Part shown: positions 44,257-52,435 of the stretch, one piece after another | Layout of the letters: each line of letters opens with the position of its first letter | Numbering within the stretch: position 1 is the stretch's first letter | Origin: JAAELZ01 sp965237485 | GTDB taxonomy: Bacteria; Pseudomonadota; Gammaproteobacteria; Arenicellales; Poriferihabitantaceae | DNA length: 64,000 nucleotides | Direction of reading: 5' to 3' | Assembly (NCBI GenBank): GCA_965237485.1 | Contig: CBDEFQ010000010.1 | Coordinates: forward strand, 511,118-575,117 | Program-made: the position numbers and the translations under genes | Notes under the pieces: model-generated | Told to the model about the DNA's origin: nothing | Database searches by the model: none | Seen by the model: only the letters and a program-made list of their open reading frames with translations

Positions 44257-44748
44257 ATGCCGAAATATAGCGTAGAACGAAGAGAAGCTGTTTTATCTAA
44301 ATTATTATCATCAAATAGTCAGTCCTTCGCAGAAATATCTAGAGAAGAAGGAATCAGTGTTCAAACCTTGTATGATTGGCGAAATAAAGCCAGACGATCA
44401 GGAGTTTTAATGCCTAATAGTGATTCATCTAATCAGTGGGATTGCCAAACTAAGTTCACCGTAGTTCTTGAAACTGCTGCGATGAATGAACAAGAATTAT
44501 CTGCGTATTGCCGAGAGAAAGGCCTATACCCTACTCAAATAACGCAATGGCGAGAAGCTTGTATTAATGGTGTTGATGAGGCTCTCATTAGCCCTAAAGT
44601 TGCGCGCGATGAAATACGTGCGTTAAAAAAAGACAAGAAGAAGCTAGAAACCCAGCTGCGCCGCAAAGATAAAGCCTTGGCTGAAACGGCCGCATTATTA
44701 GTATTACAAAAAAAGTTTCAGGCGCTTTGGGAGGACGAGGAAGTATGA
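44257..44748 (+). CDS. IS3-like OrfA (copy B)
   Basis: 163 residues, identical in sequence to the copy A protein as far as I can see. It has the same slippery heptamer before its end and the ATGA overlap with OrfB. Confidence 0.92.
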   Translation: MPKYSVERREAVLSKLLSSNSQSFAEISREEGISVQTLYDWRNKARRSGVLMPNSDSSNQWDCQTKFTVVLETAAMNEQELSAYCREKGLYPTQITQWREACINGVDEALISPKVARDEIRALKKDKKKLETQLRRKDKALAETAALLVLQKKFQALWEDEEV

Positions 44749-45794
44749 TTACGACTCAGACGCGCATTAAAGTAATCAATGATGTTAATGAAGCAGTAGA
44801 CGCAGGTTCAAAGCGTTCAAGTGCTTGTGAGTTGGTTGGCCTTGCCGAGTCTACGCTTAGACGTTGGAAGCCAAAAGGAGAAGATAGTATCCGCAGTGAT
44901 CAACGTCCTTTGGTAGAAAAGCCAGTACCTGGCAATAAACTAAGCGAGCAAGAGCAGCAACACATTTTATCGATATGTAATGAATCGGCATACAATCATT
45001 TGCCGCCGTCGCAAATAGTACCGCAGTTGGCTGACAAAGGTATTTATGTGGCCAGCGAGTCTAGCTTTTATCGAGTTCTCAAGGCGCATGGGCAATTGAA
45101 GCACCGCGGCCGCGCCAAACAAAAGCAGTCCCGAACACCCGATACTCATATAGCGCTAAAACCTAATGCTGTGTGGATGTGGGATATCACCTATTTGGCG
45201 ACGCGTACTATTGGCAAGCATTATTACCTGTACATGGTAGAAGACCTTTACAGTCGCTATGGCGTTCACTGGGAAGTACATCCTGTTGAAAGCGGTGAAT
45301 TAGGTGCGCAGTTGATGTCTCAGGCGGCTCTAAAAGTGGCCAGCTGCGATGGCATGCCCGTCTTACACAGTGATAATGGCAGCCCAATGAAATCGTTCAC
45401 AATGAGAGCGAAGTTAGAAGCATTAGGAATAAAGCCCTCTTACTCAAGGCCAAGAGTAAGCAATGACAACGCTTATATTGAATCCATGTTTAGAACGGTA
45501 AAGTATTGCCCTGCGTGGCCTTCTCAAGGCTTCGATAGCTTAGAGGCCGCCCGCCAATGGGTGGGTAAGTTTATGCAATGGTATAACGAAGAACATCGTC
45601 ACAGTGCTATACGCTACGTTACACCTGGCCAGCGTTATCGCGGTGAAGATAGTGCCCTATTAGCAAAACGAGAAGTTGTTTATCAGGAAGCTAAAGCAGC
45701 AAAACCTAATCGGTGGTCTGGCCAAACCCGAAATTGGCGGCCTTGTGGTGCGGTTGCGCTGAACCTACAAAAAGAAGTATTATTGGTTGCGTAG
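44745..45794 (+). CDS. IS3-like OrfB transposase (copy B)
   Basis: 349 residues with the full DDE core. It differs from copy A only near the C-terminus (NLQKEVLLVA instead of NPQKEVLLAA), showing a few changes since duplication. Confidence 0.92.
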   Translation: MITTQTRIKVINDVNEAVDAGSKRSSACELVGLAESTLRRWKPKGEDSIRSDQRPLVEKPVPGNKLSEQEQQHILSICNESAYNHLPPSQIVPQLADKGIYVASESSFYRVLKAHGQLKHRGRAKQKQSRTPDTHIALKPNAVWMWDITYLATRTIGKHYYLYMVEDLYSRYGVHWEVHPVESGELGAQLMSQAALKVASCDGMPVLHSDNGSPMKSFTMRAKLEALGIKPSYSRPRVSNDNAYIESMFRTVKYCPAWPSQGFDSLEAARQWVGKFMQWYNEEHRHSAIRYVTPGQRYRGEDSALLAKREVVYQEAKAAKPNRWSGQTRNWRPCGAVALNLQKEVLLVA

Positions 45795-46060
45795 GAAAAT
45801 GTGCAACTACCCTGAAAATTGCCGGTGTCAAGATCAAACTAGCCCACTTTCGTTTATGTCATTCGCGTAAATCATATCTTAGGGCCTATCCCAGAGAAAC
45901 ACAGGAGAGGGTGTTTGATGCACATATTCGGGCGTTTGATTTCTTTGAGGGCTTACCTCAGAAGATGATATACGATCACCCTAAGACCATAGTCAGTGCA
46001 TTGTTTAAGGGTAAGCGGCGTGAGTTTAATCACCGCTTTCTAAGCCGGATGAATCATTAT

Positions 46061-46222
46061 CCTAGATAAATCAGTTAAAACACGAAAGTCCATGCAAGCT
46101 CTTGATGCACCTAGCAAAATCAAAAAAACCTTATCACCAATAAGGTGACCGCGACTTTTTTGATTTCACTATGCACTTCAATTGCTTACATGTCTTTTCC
46201 GCGTTTAACTGATTTATCTAGG
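46061..46222. mobile_element. 162-bp MITE (copy B) inserted in istA
   Basis: Same 19-bp inverted ends as the MITE at 3859..4021, with target duplication ATTAT. IS21 copy A carries the empty site GAATCATTATCTGATTG, which proves precise insertion. It differs from copy A mainly by one A less in the interior A-run, so the movement was recent. Confidence 0.93.
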
Positions 46223-47050
46223 ATTATCTGATTGAACCGATTGCCTGTACACCGGCAGCGGGTTGGGAGAAAGGCCAGGTTGAACGTCAGGTCGGTGTTA
46301 TGCGCCAAAGGCTGTTTGTTCCACGGGTGCGCTTTGCTGATTTAGATGAATTAAACCAATGGCTGGAGCAACGTTGTGCTCGACTTGGTGAACGCCCACA
46401 CCCGACTGACAAATCAAGACTAATTGATGAAGTGTTTGCCGAGGAGCAGCCGAGCTTACGTCCCGCGATGGTAGCCTTTGATGGATATTATGAGCGTTTG
46501 GCGCGTGTGCATAAAACCGGTGTGGTGCACTACGACCGCCATTAATACTCCGTACCCTGTCGGTATGTTGGCCAAGCTGTTTCTGTTAGAGCCTATGCAG
46601 ATAGGATTAAAGTCGTGGTTGACGATGTGGAAGTGACTTCACATGCTCGCTGTTTCGGTCGTCATCAAATGATCTTTGATCCTTGGCATTATCTGCCCGT
46701 ACTGGAGATTAAACCTGGCGCATTACGCAATGGCGCACCGTTTGTTGATTGGGATTTACCCAAGGCGCGGCTAACACTCAAAAAACAGTACCTCAAACGT
46801 GATGGCGGTGACCGAGAGTTTGTACCATTGTTACTATTGATTCACCAGCATGGCTTGGAAACAGTCACGGTGGCCTGTGAGCGGGCATTAGATGCCAATA
46901 CGACTCAGCTATCAGTCATTACCAATTTGGTGCATCGGTTAACGGAACCTGATTCGGCCCAAGTGATGACAATTACCAATGCGCCTGTATTAGCTGTCCT
47001 CTCGGTAGCGAACGTGACCCGCTATGGCCCGCTGTGCGCGGAGGTGAGCC

Positions 47051-47810
47051 ATGCTTGAACTTGTTGATGATCTTAAAGCCCTTAAACTACACGGTATGGC
47101 ACAATGCTTACCTGAGTTGATAGATTCGCCTCGTTCTAAAGTAACGTTGCAATCTGGGTTAATTAAATTGATGGATGCCGAGCGAACGGACCGAGAAGTG
47201 AGGCGGCTTAACTACCCAATGAAGGTGGCTAAATTCCCTCATCACCGTGATTTACAGCAATTTGACTTTACCCAGAGCGAAGTTGAACCCGCGCTCATCG
47301 AGGATTTGTCTCAGGCTGACTATATGGACAGAGCCCATAACCCATAACCCCATCTTTGTCGGTGGCACTGGAACAGGCAAAACCCATTTAGCTACGGCCT
47401 TAGGCATTAAAGCCATTCATTCAGGTCATCGGGTTCGGTTTTACAATGTGGTGGCACTGGTTAATCTGCTGACCAAAGAACAGCAGGATGAGAAGCAGGG
47501 GCGGCTAGCACGAATTATGCAACCGTTAGATGCGGTGATATTCGATGAGCTGGGATATTTACCCTTCCCCGCATCGGGTGGCGCACTATTATTCCACCTG
47601 ATCAGCAAGCTATACGAGAAAACCTCCATCGTGTTTACCACCAAGCTTAATGTCAGTGAATGGGTGCAGGTATTTGGCGACAAGAAAATGACCACGGCTT
47701 TGCTCGACAGAGTGACTCATCATTGCTCAATGATTGAAACGGGTAACGACTCATATCGATTCAAGCAGTCTAGTGCTAAAGCAAAGCTCAAGACTGTCAC
47801 TAAAAAATAA
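47051..47810 (+). pseudogene. istB: IS21 istB ATPase, frameshifted
   Basis: The first frame reads MLELVDDLKALKLHGMAQCL to SQADYMDRAHNP and stops. The other frame continues with the Walker A FVGGTGTGKTHLATALG, Walker B LDAVIFDELGYLPF and end KLKTVTKK. A perfect 7-bp tandem duplication CCCATAA lies at the break; with one copy the reading is DRAHNPIFVGGTGTGKTH without interruption. IstB is the AAA+ helper that directs IstA to target DNA. Confidence 0.88.
47334..47347. repeat. 7-bp tandem duplication causing the istB frameshift
   Basis: CCCATAA is present twice in a row; one copy restores the istB frame exactly. Confidence 0.85.
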
Positions 47811-47833
47811 CATCGCAAGAAAGCAGGATTGAT

Positions 47834-47874
47834 TCATCAACTCAAGTTTCGCTACGCTTCACTTGAGTTGATGA
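47834..47874. repeat. Strong hairpin after istB
   Basis: A perfect 14-bp stem TCATCAACTCAAGT/ACTTGAGTTGATGA with a 13-base loop lies between the istB stop and the right end of IS21. No T-run follows, so it is a structural hairpin rather than a clear terminator. It could stop read-through into or out of the element. Confidence 0.7.
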
Positions 47875-47938
47875 TAAAGAAATATTATTGTATTTAATTG
47901 TTCAGTTTTACTCGCTGACAGGTGTCCAGTTTTAAACG

Positions 47939-47952
47939 CTGATTTATCTAGG
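47939..47952. repeat. Solo 14-bp MITE/IS1380-type end
   Basis: CTGATTTATCTAGG equals the right end of the 163-bp MITE, with no left end belonging to it. It joins the IS21 end to the interrupted RAYT gene. Confidence 0.6.
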
Positions 47953-48569
47953 TTAAAGCGTTGGTTGCCTAGCGGTGTTCCTGTTTGCAATGCACTCTCA
48001 ATACCAAATATTTCAGCTTTAGAAAGGTATTCAGAGAACATTTCTTGATAGCTAACCTGACGTGCTTTAGAAGTTGAGCCTAATGCCAGATATTCTGTAT
48101 GCTCATCTATCCAATAAGGCTCATCTCCCAGTGCATTATGTTTAAAACTACTCCAAGTATAATCTTCTGGCAGCACTACCATATTGGCAGAAACAGGGTT
48201 CATCTCGATATAACGCATACAGTTTAAAAAATAGGTTTCGTCTTGCACCAAACTGGCTTTAAACCGCCCCTCCCAGATAGAGCCACTCCCGCCGTATTTG
48301 TTGTGAATAAAAGGTACAAAATGCCGCCCCATTGTCTGCATCATTGCGCTTAAGCTATAACTATCTGGTGGCGTAACTAGCAAATGATAATGATTAGTCA
48401 TCAACGCATAAGCATGTCTCTTACAGTTATGCTGTTCTTTAGCTTTAACTTAGTATTCGAGAAAGGTCTGAAAGTCATCATCTTCAATAAAAACAGCACC
48501 ACGATTCAATCCACGCTGCGTCACATGAACAGGGATTTCAGGGAGAAAATATCGGGGCTTCCGTAGCAT
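47953..48569 (-). pseudogene. RAYT (REP-associated tyrosine transposase), dead
   Basis: The start MLRKPRYFLPEIPVHVTQRG is typical of the TnpA_REP/Y1 family. At residue 41 the frame has TAA (48450-48452; ...FQTFLEY then stop), after which it continues VKAKEQHNCKRHAYALMTNH with the HUH motif HYHLLV, the IWEGRFKASLV region and the tyrosine helix CMRYIEMNPVSANMV. The C-terminus is cut at GTPLGNQRF by the 14-bp MITE scrap. So it carries one nonsense codon and one truncation. RAYTs are single-copy enzymes thought to spread REP palindromes. Confidence 0.85.
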
Positions 48570-48602
48570 AAAGCGAGTATAACAGCACAGGTCATTTCTT
48601 TT

Positions 48603-48621
48603 AAAGGGGTCTGACCCCTTT
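48603..48621. repeat. REP-like palindrome next to the RAYT gene
   Basis: AAAGGGGTCTGACCCCTTT is palindromic apart from the central base and lies about 35 bp upstream of the RAYT start, where this family usually carries a GGGGTC..GACCCC REP element. Confidence 0.65.
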
Positions 48622-48839
48622 TGCTGTTATACTTTTGGTTCTCGATTCGATCGCGATTAATCTGTTGCTTTGCGGACAGGCCTTGGTCGGTTACACTTAA
48701 GACGCGAAAACATACTTCTCAAAGACAACTACATAAGGCCGAAGAGCGCGAAGCAAAGGCACTGGCTTTAATAGATAAAATCACTACGCCCAAAGAACCT
48801 TCATGGCGCTATTTACTACCCTGGAACAAAAATGCTTAA
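48621..48839 (+). CDS. Short hypothetical frame upstream of the Sel1 gene
   Basis: 72 codons at most (TTG start). The C-terminal half, QRQLHKAEEREAKALALIDK then ITTPKEPSWRYLLPWNKNA, looks like genuine coding sequence: charged helix, then Pro/Trp end. The N-terminal part, over a REP-like palindrome, does not. It may be the 3' remnant of a longer gene. Its stop overlaps an ATG (ATGCTTAA) that would begin the Sel1 protein with its signal peptide, which speaks for a former operon. No family recognised. Confidence 0.3.
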   Translation: MLLYFWFSIRSRLICCFADRPWSVTLKTRKHTSQRQLHKAEEREAKALALIDKITTPKEPSWRYLLPWNKNA

Positions 48840-48962
48840 AGTTAAAAAACATCTTTCGTACAACGAATACTAATATCCATATTAAGTGCTTTTACACTAA
48901 ATACGCTCGCTGCTTCAGCCAGCACTATCGAGGAAAGGCAAAAAAATTGTGACGGCGGTAAA

Positions 48963-49445
48963 ATGTCCGATTGCGTTTCGTTAGGGAATTCATATTACGA
49001 AGGCGAAGGCGTCAAACAGGACTACAAAAAAGCCAGCGACTTATACCAAACCGCTTGTGATGGCGGGAACATGGGCGGGTGCTTTAACTTGGGGGTTTCA
49101 TATGACAAAGGCGAAGGCGTTAAACAAGATCATAAGAAAGCCAGTGACTTATACCAAAAAGCTTGTGACAGCGGGAACATGGGCGGGTGCAATAACTTGG
49201 GGGTTTTATATTACAACGGCGAAGGCGTCAAACAGGACTACCAAAAAGCCAGTGACTTATACCAAACCGCTTGTGACGGCGGGTACATGGGCGGGTGCTT
49301 TAATTTAGGGAATTCATACGCCAATGGTAGAGGCGTGAAGCAAGACAAAAGCAAAGCAAAGCATCTATATGGCCTAGCATGTGACGGAGGTGAGCAGAGT
49401 GGGTGTGATGCTTATCGAAAATTGAACGAGCAGGGCGTTCAATAA
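48963..49445 (+). CDS. Cysteine-containing Sel1-repeat protein (Hcp-like)
   Basis: 160 residues in this frame, made of four Sel1-like repeats of 36 residues. Each has the core GEGVKQDYKKASDLYQTACD followed by GGNMGGCFNLG and carries a cysteine pair, as in the secreted Helicobacter Hcp proteins. These are solenoids for protein-protein contact. Upstream the same frame is open and encodes a signal-peptide-like stretch (ILISILSAFTLNTLAASAST) but has no start codon. An ATG at 48832 reaches it only if one base is added in an A6 run. As written, the start at MSDCVSLGNS gives a protein without export signal. Confidence 0.7.
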   Translation: MSDCVSLGNSYYEGEGVKQDYKKASDLYQTACDGGNMGGCFNLGVSYDKGEGVKQDHKKASDLYQKACDSGNMGGCNNLGVLYYNGEGVKQDYQKASDLYQTACDGGYMGGCFNLGNSYANGRGVKQDKSKAKHLYGLACDGGEQSGCDAYRKLNEQGVQ

Positions 49446-49495
49446 TGCGCTTTATTCAAAAATTAACTGTAGTTTTCTGTTTATTGTTGTTCATA

Positions 49496-49730
49496 AACCA
49501 AAGCTCCTGGGCAGGGCGTGCTTCACCCGTACGAGCATCAATAATACCTAAGGTTAAACCAGCATAATCAACAAACAGTTTATCTCCAGCAATATGAGTC
49601 TGGCGCATCGAGATTCTTTGCTTCTTGCGCCACTGACCGAACAACACCGTGAAGCGAGAATAGCTGTAATGGTTGACTGGATGATGCCCGGCGTATTCTT
49701 CCCACAGTAATTGGCGAGTCATCCCTTTAC
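49496..49730 (-). pseudogene. IS21-type istA fragment (different element)
   Basis: The frame MTRQLLWEEYAGHHPVNHYS, then YSRFTVLFGQWRKKQRISMR, QTHIAGDKLFVDYAGLTLGI and EARPAQ is a conserved middle segment of IS21 transposases, distinct from the IS21 copies A and B. It is cut on its 5' side exactly at a 16-bp MITE end and loses homology after RPAQ. Confidence 0.82.
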
Positions 49731-49746
49731 CCTAGATAAATCAGTT
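49731..49746. repeat. Solo 16-bp MITE/IS1380-type end
   Basis: CCTAGATAAATCAGTT equals the left end of the 163-bp MITE, then similarity stops and the amidase 3' region begins. It faces away from the similar scrap at 47939..47952. Confidence 0.6.
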
Positions 49747-49764
49747 CTTCTATTTTAAGGATAA

Positions 49765-51162
49765 CTAACAAAGTTTAGACAAGCTCGATGCCAGTGCTAA
49801 TAGGCTTTGATCTTGATGCCGTTTACCGATTAATTGTATTGATACTGGTGTTTGCTCTGCAATGGCTTGTTTTACAGGGAAACAGATAGCGGGTAAATCT
49901 AGATGATTCGCGATAGCGGTGTTTCTGATTATCAATGTATTCGCTCGAAAATAGCGCTCTTCGTCCTGCAATTCCTTTAAGCTCGGGGGTAATATGGGTA
50001 GGGTAGGCAGCAACACGCCGTCAAACCCAGTGAGTAGTTTATCGCCTTGAATGCGTAATTCATGGAGCTTACTGAGAAGCCTATTGTAGTGCGATTTTGT
50101 GATACCCGCTGCTTTATCCATTCTCATGGCAATACGCGGGTCGTAATGGTCTTTGTGCTTGGCGAGCAAAGGTTGGTGATATTGAAATGCCTCGTAAATT
50201 ACAATTTCAGCTGGGCTACTCTGTTCCGTTATTTCTCTGAAGAGGAACGGTTGTCGCACAATGGTTGCTCCATTTTCACCCAGCCGACTTAGAAACTGCT
50301 CAAAGTAGGTTTTAACGATTGGGTCGTAAGTTTTGGATTCTATTTCGCTGGGCACAAGAAACCGCTTATCCTTGAGTTCAAGGTTTTCTTCTCTAGCGCA
50401 GTGAGTTGTTAAAGCTTGTGTAACAAGCTCGATGCAACTGACTTTCTTAGCTAGCAGACCGGGTACATCAAAGCTTATTGCTAAAGGAACAATACCCTCA
50501 ATGCTGAATTGGTTCTTAGAAGGTCGATAACCTACAAGGCCACAGCAGGCGGCTGGAATACGGCAAGAGCCACTGGTATCCGAGCCAACAGCAAACAGGC
50601 TCATACCTTGGGCAACGGAAACAGCACCACCGGAGGTTGAGCCGCCTGCAATCAAGCCTTCACCAATGGGAGATAACGGTGTGCCGAAATGTCGGTTGAG
50701 CCCTAAACCAGAGTAAGCAAACTCTGTCATGTTGGTTCTGCCTACAATAATGGCACCCGCTTGTTTTAGTTGAGAAATGAAAGGAGCATCGTTGGTAGCA
50801 GGCGTTTCTTTAGATAATACTTTTGAGCCAGCAGTTGTAGTTTGTCCCTGAATATCAAAATTATCTTTTACCGAAATCGGTATCCCCGCTAATGGCGGTA
50901 AGTCCACTCCCTTTAATCGTTCGCAATCAAAGTCTTTAGCTTGTTGGTAGGCTTGGTCTTGAAGTGTTGATAAAAAGCTGACTGAACCCTGCAGGCTGGC
51001 TGATTTGATTCTTGCATAGACCTTATCGAGCAACTCGCAGGAACTCACTTCGTTCTGCGTTAGCGCAAGTTGAGTGGCGGATAAATTCAACACGTTGGGC
51101 TCGTCGGTTAATACAATTTCAAACAGGGTTTTCGCCGAAGTCGCTTTTAGTTTGCTCAGCAA
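49765..51162 (-). CDS. Amidase-signature family hydrolase with IS-derived start
   Basis: 465 residues. The amidase signature triad is present: Lys in PISVKDNFD, cis-Ser in GGSTSGGAVSVA and nucleophile Ser in AVGSDTSGSCRIPAACCG. Such enzymes hydrolyse amides (allophanate, indoleacetamide, glutamyl-tRNA and others); the substrate cannot be told. The native protein probably began at or next to VLNLSATQLALTQ. The 22 residues before it (MLSKLKATSAKTLFEIVLTD) are encoded by the end of an IS5-like element that inserted at the start codon, so promoter and ribosome site are replaced. The gene may be silent or driven from the IS. Confidence 0.78.
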   Translation of the reverse strand: MLSKLKATSAKTLFEIVLTDEPNVLNLSATQLALTQNEVSSCELLDKVYARIKSASLQGSVSFLSTLQDQAYQQAKDFDCERLKGVDLPPLAGIPISVKDNFDIQGQTTTAGSKVLSKETPATNDAPFISQLKQAGAIIVGRTNMTEFAYSGLGLNRHFGTPLSPIGEGLIAGGSTSGGAVSVAQGMSLFAVGSDTSGSCRIPAACCGLVGYRPSKNQFSIEGIVPLAISFDVPGLLAKKVSCIELVTQALTTHCAREENLELKDKRFLVPSEIESKTYDPIVKTYFEQFLSRLGENGATIVRQPFLFREITEQSSPAEIVIYEAFQYHQPLLAKHKDHYDPRIAMRMDKAAGITKSHYNRLLSKLHELRIQGDKLLTGFDGVLLPTLPILPPSLKELQDEERYFRANTLIIRNTAIANHLDLPAICFPVKQAIAEQTPVSIQLIGKRHQDQSLLALASSLSKLC

Positions 51163-52272
51163 CGCGTTTTTTGTGCAATAAACCGTCTATTAGCAGCCAT
51201 TTTGCCACCAATAGACGGATCTATCCCTAGGCCGGCACCAATTCAACTCGTTCAACTCCCAATGCCATTAATCGCTTAAGGTTAAAACATAAGCCCCTGA
51301 TTCCAACTTGGAACTGGACTTTAGCCAACCCTTTATAACGAACTCGCTTATTGCGATGAGCAAACACTCGCTCATATGGTGAACGAATTTTGCTAATCCA
51401 ACGGTCTTTGTCTCTATTCTTGCCATGCATATTGTTCTTCTTGATTGTTGCATCATGGCAACCGTTGCGCCTGAGCGTGGTTTTGGCCGGGCTCACGCAA
51501 TAACCCTTGTCCGCATAAACAGCGCCCGACTTAGGGCAAACATGCTTCAAGCCGCTTGCATCCGTTACCTCAGCCGAGGTGGCCGCTATTTTATTGATCA
51601 AGCCACTTTGCATATCCACTGATGCATGCTCTTTGTAACCATACCAATATTTGCTATTTCCCTTGCACCCAAACCGTGCTTGCTTGTCCGCCGCAACTTT
51701 ATCAACTGTCTTATTGTTGAACTCCTCTAATCCCATCTTTATCGCCTTATCTCTATCATCCCAAGTGGTTAGCTTACTGACCAACTGGCTGGCATCGACA
51801 AATGTGAATACTTCTCGTACTAAGCCCATTGAAACTAACCCGCTCCGAACACGGTCAAATAAATTCATCATACCCCTGGTTCCAATGCGTGAGCGAAAAT
51901 CACCAAAGTAACTATGATCAGGAGTGCTCTGTTCCAGTCCTGAATCACAAAACCACTTAGCGGCCAGATTCTCTGATAAGTATCGCTCCATTTCTCTATC
52001 ACTTAAATCTTCCATGAACTGAAGCACCAAGGCACGTAAGCCGAACTCAACACCTCGGCCTTTAGGGCCACGGGTGGCATATATTTTAGAGAAGGGTTTA
52101 CTCAATGCACCAAAACATAATAGCTCATCGAGTTTACGGTAGGGATGTTCAGAGCTAACCAGAGAATCTAAGGTTAGGAACAGTTGGCTTTGATGACGTT
52201 TGCTCAAAATTGCAGGCTGACTAGAATCAGCCCATATTATCTCACGTATTCTATTAATTATCCGACAAGCCC
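51097..52272 (-). mobile_element. IS5-like element (copy A) with target duplication
   Basis: 1176 bp with ends GGGCTCGTCGGTTAATAC and, from the other side, GGGCTTGTCGGATAATTAAT. It is flanked by the direct repeat ACGTT on both sides. It sits at the 5' end of the amidase gene. Copy B at 59940..61115 has the same length. Confidence 0.92.
51227..52207 (-). CDS. IS5-like transposase (DUF772 + DDE)
   Basis: 326 residues from the TTG before SKRHQSQLFLTLDSLVSSE; the frame is open further upstream to the IS end. The N-terminal DUF772 region (VEFGLRALVLQFMEDLSDRE; STPDHSYFGDFRSRIGTRG) and the DDE core (FTFVDASQLVSKLTTWDDRD; AVYADKGYCV; YERVFAHRNKRVRYKGLAKV) are complete. Confidence 0.9.
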   Translation of the reverse strand: MSKRHQSQLFLTLDSLVSSEHPYRKLDELLCFGALSKPFSKIYATRGPKGRGVEFGLRALVLQFMEDLSDREMERYLSENLAAKWFCDSGLEQSTPDHSYFGDFRSRIGTRGMMNLFDRVRSGLVSMGLVREVFTFVDASQLVSKLTTWDDRDKAIKMGLEEFNNKTVDKVAADKQARFGCKGNSKYWYGYKEHASVDMQSGLINKIAATSAEVTDASGLKHVCPKSGAVYADKGYCVSPAKTTLRRNGCHDATIKKNNMHGKNRDKDRWISKIRSPYERVFAHRNKRVRYKGLAKVQFQVGIRGLCFNLKRLMALGVERVELVPA

Positions 52273-52435
52273 ACGTTTTCAATTAAAGGGGAAGTGCATG
52301 GAAGTAAGCAACAAGAGCTTAGCATTATAGCGTTACTTGGTTTTAGTGCTTGGCTCATATTTCAGTGTGATTTAATTGGGAACTAAGCCTCTATGATTTT
52401 GCCCAAACCAAAGAGTTAATACTTATCAAAATGCT

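Larger units (their letters stand above)
44197..45823 (+). mobile_element. IS3-like element (copy B) inserted in istA
   Basis: 1627 bp with target duplication GGTGT. Copy A of IS21 shows the uninterrupted site GGTTTGGTGTCAAGATC, so both ends are certain. Confidence 0.94.
43760..47058 (+). pseudogene. istA: IS21 istA transposase, interrupted three ways
   Basis: Pieces 43760-44196, 45824-46060 and 46223-47058 join in frame once the IS3-like element and the MITE (with one duplication each) are removed, as confirmed against copy A. After VVHYDRH the codon is TAA, then YSVPCRYVGQAVSVRAYADR continues in the same frame to LCAEVSHA. So in addition to the two insertions there is a nonsense codon. The stop overlaps the istB start. 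Confidence 0.88.
43644..47952 (+). mobile_element. IS21-family element (copy B) carrying nested insertions
   Basis: The left end TGTTGAACAGCGTGCAAAAA is identical to copy A. At the right end, internal repeats related to the left ones (GTTCAGTTTTACTCGCTGAC; GTGTCCAGTTTTAAACGCTG) lead into a 14-bp scrap of MITE end. Inside are an IS3-like element and a MITE, each with a clean target duplication relative to copy A. The istA gene also has a stop codon and istB a frameshift, so the element is inactive. Left flank is the LysR gene and right flank the RAYT gene, with no target duplication: the right boundary was rebuilt. Confidence 0.88.

Noticed and set aside
48963..49445. CRISPR-like direct repeats in the Sel1 region
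   Set aside because: The approximately 108-bp periodicity is that of 36-residue Sel1 repeats in an open frame; there are no short repeats with unique spacers.
47953..49730. Composite transposon bounded by the two solo CCTAGATAAATCAG ends
   Set aside because: The two ends face outward from this segment and their flanks TTAAA and TTTAC differ, so the segment is not a mobile unit.
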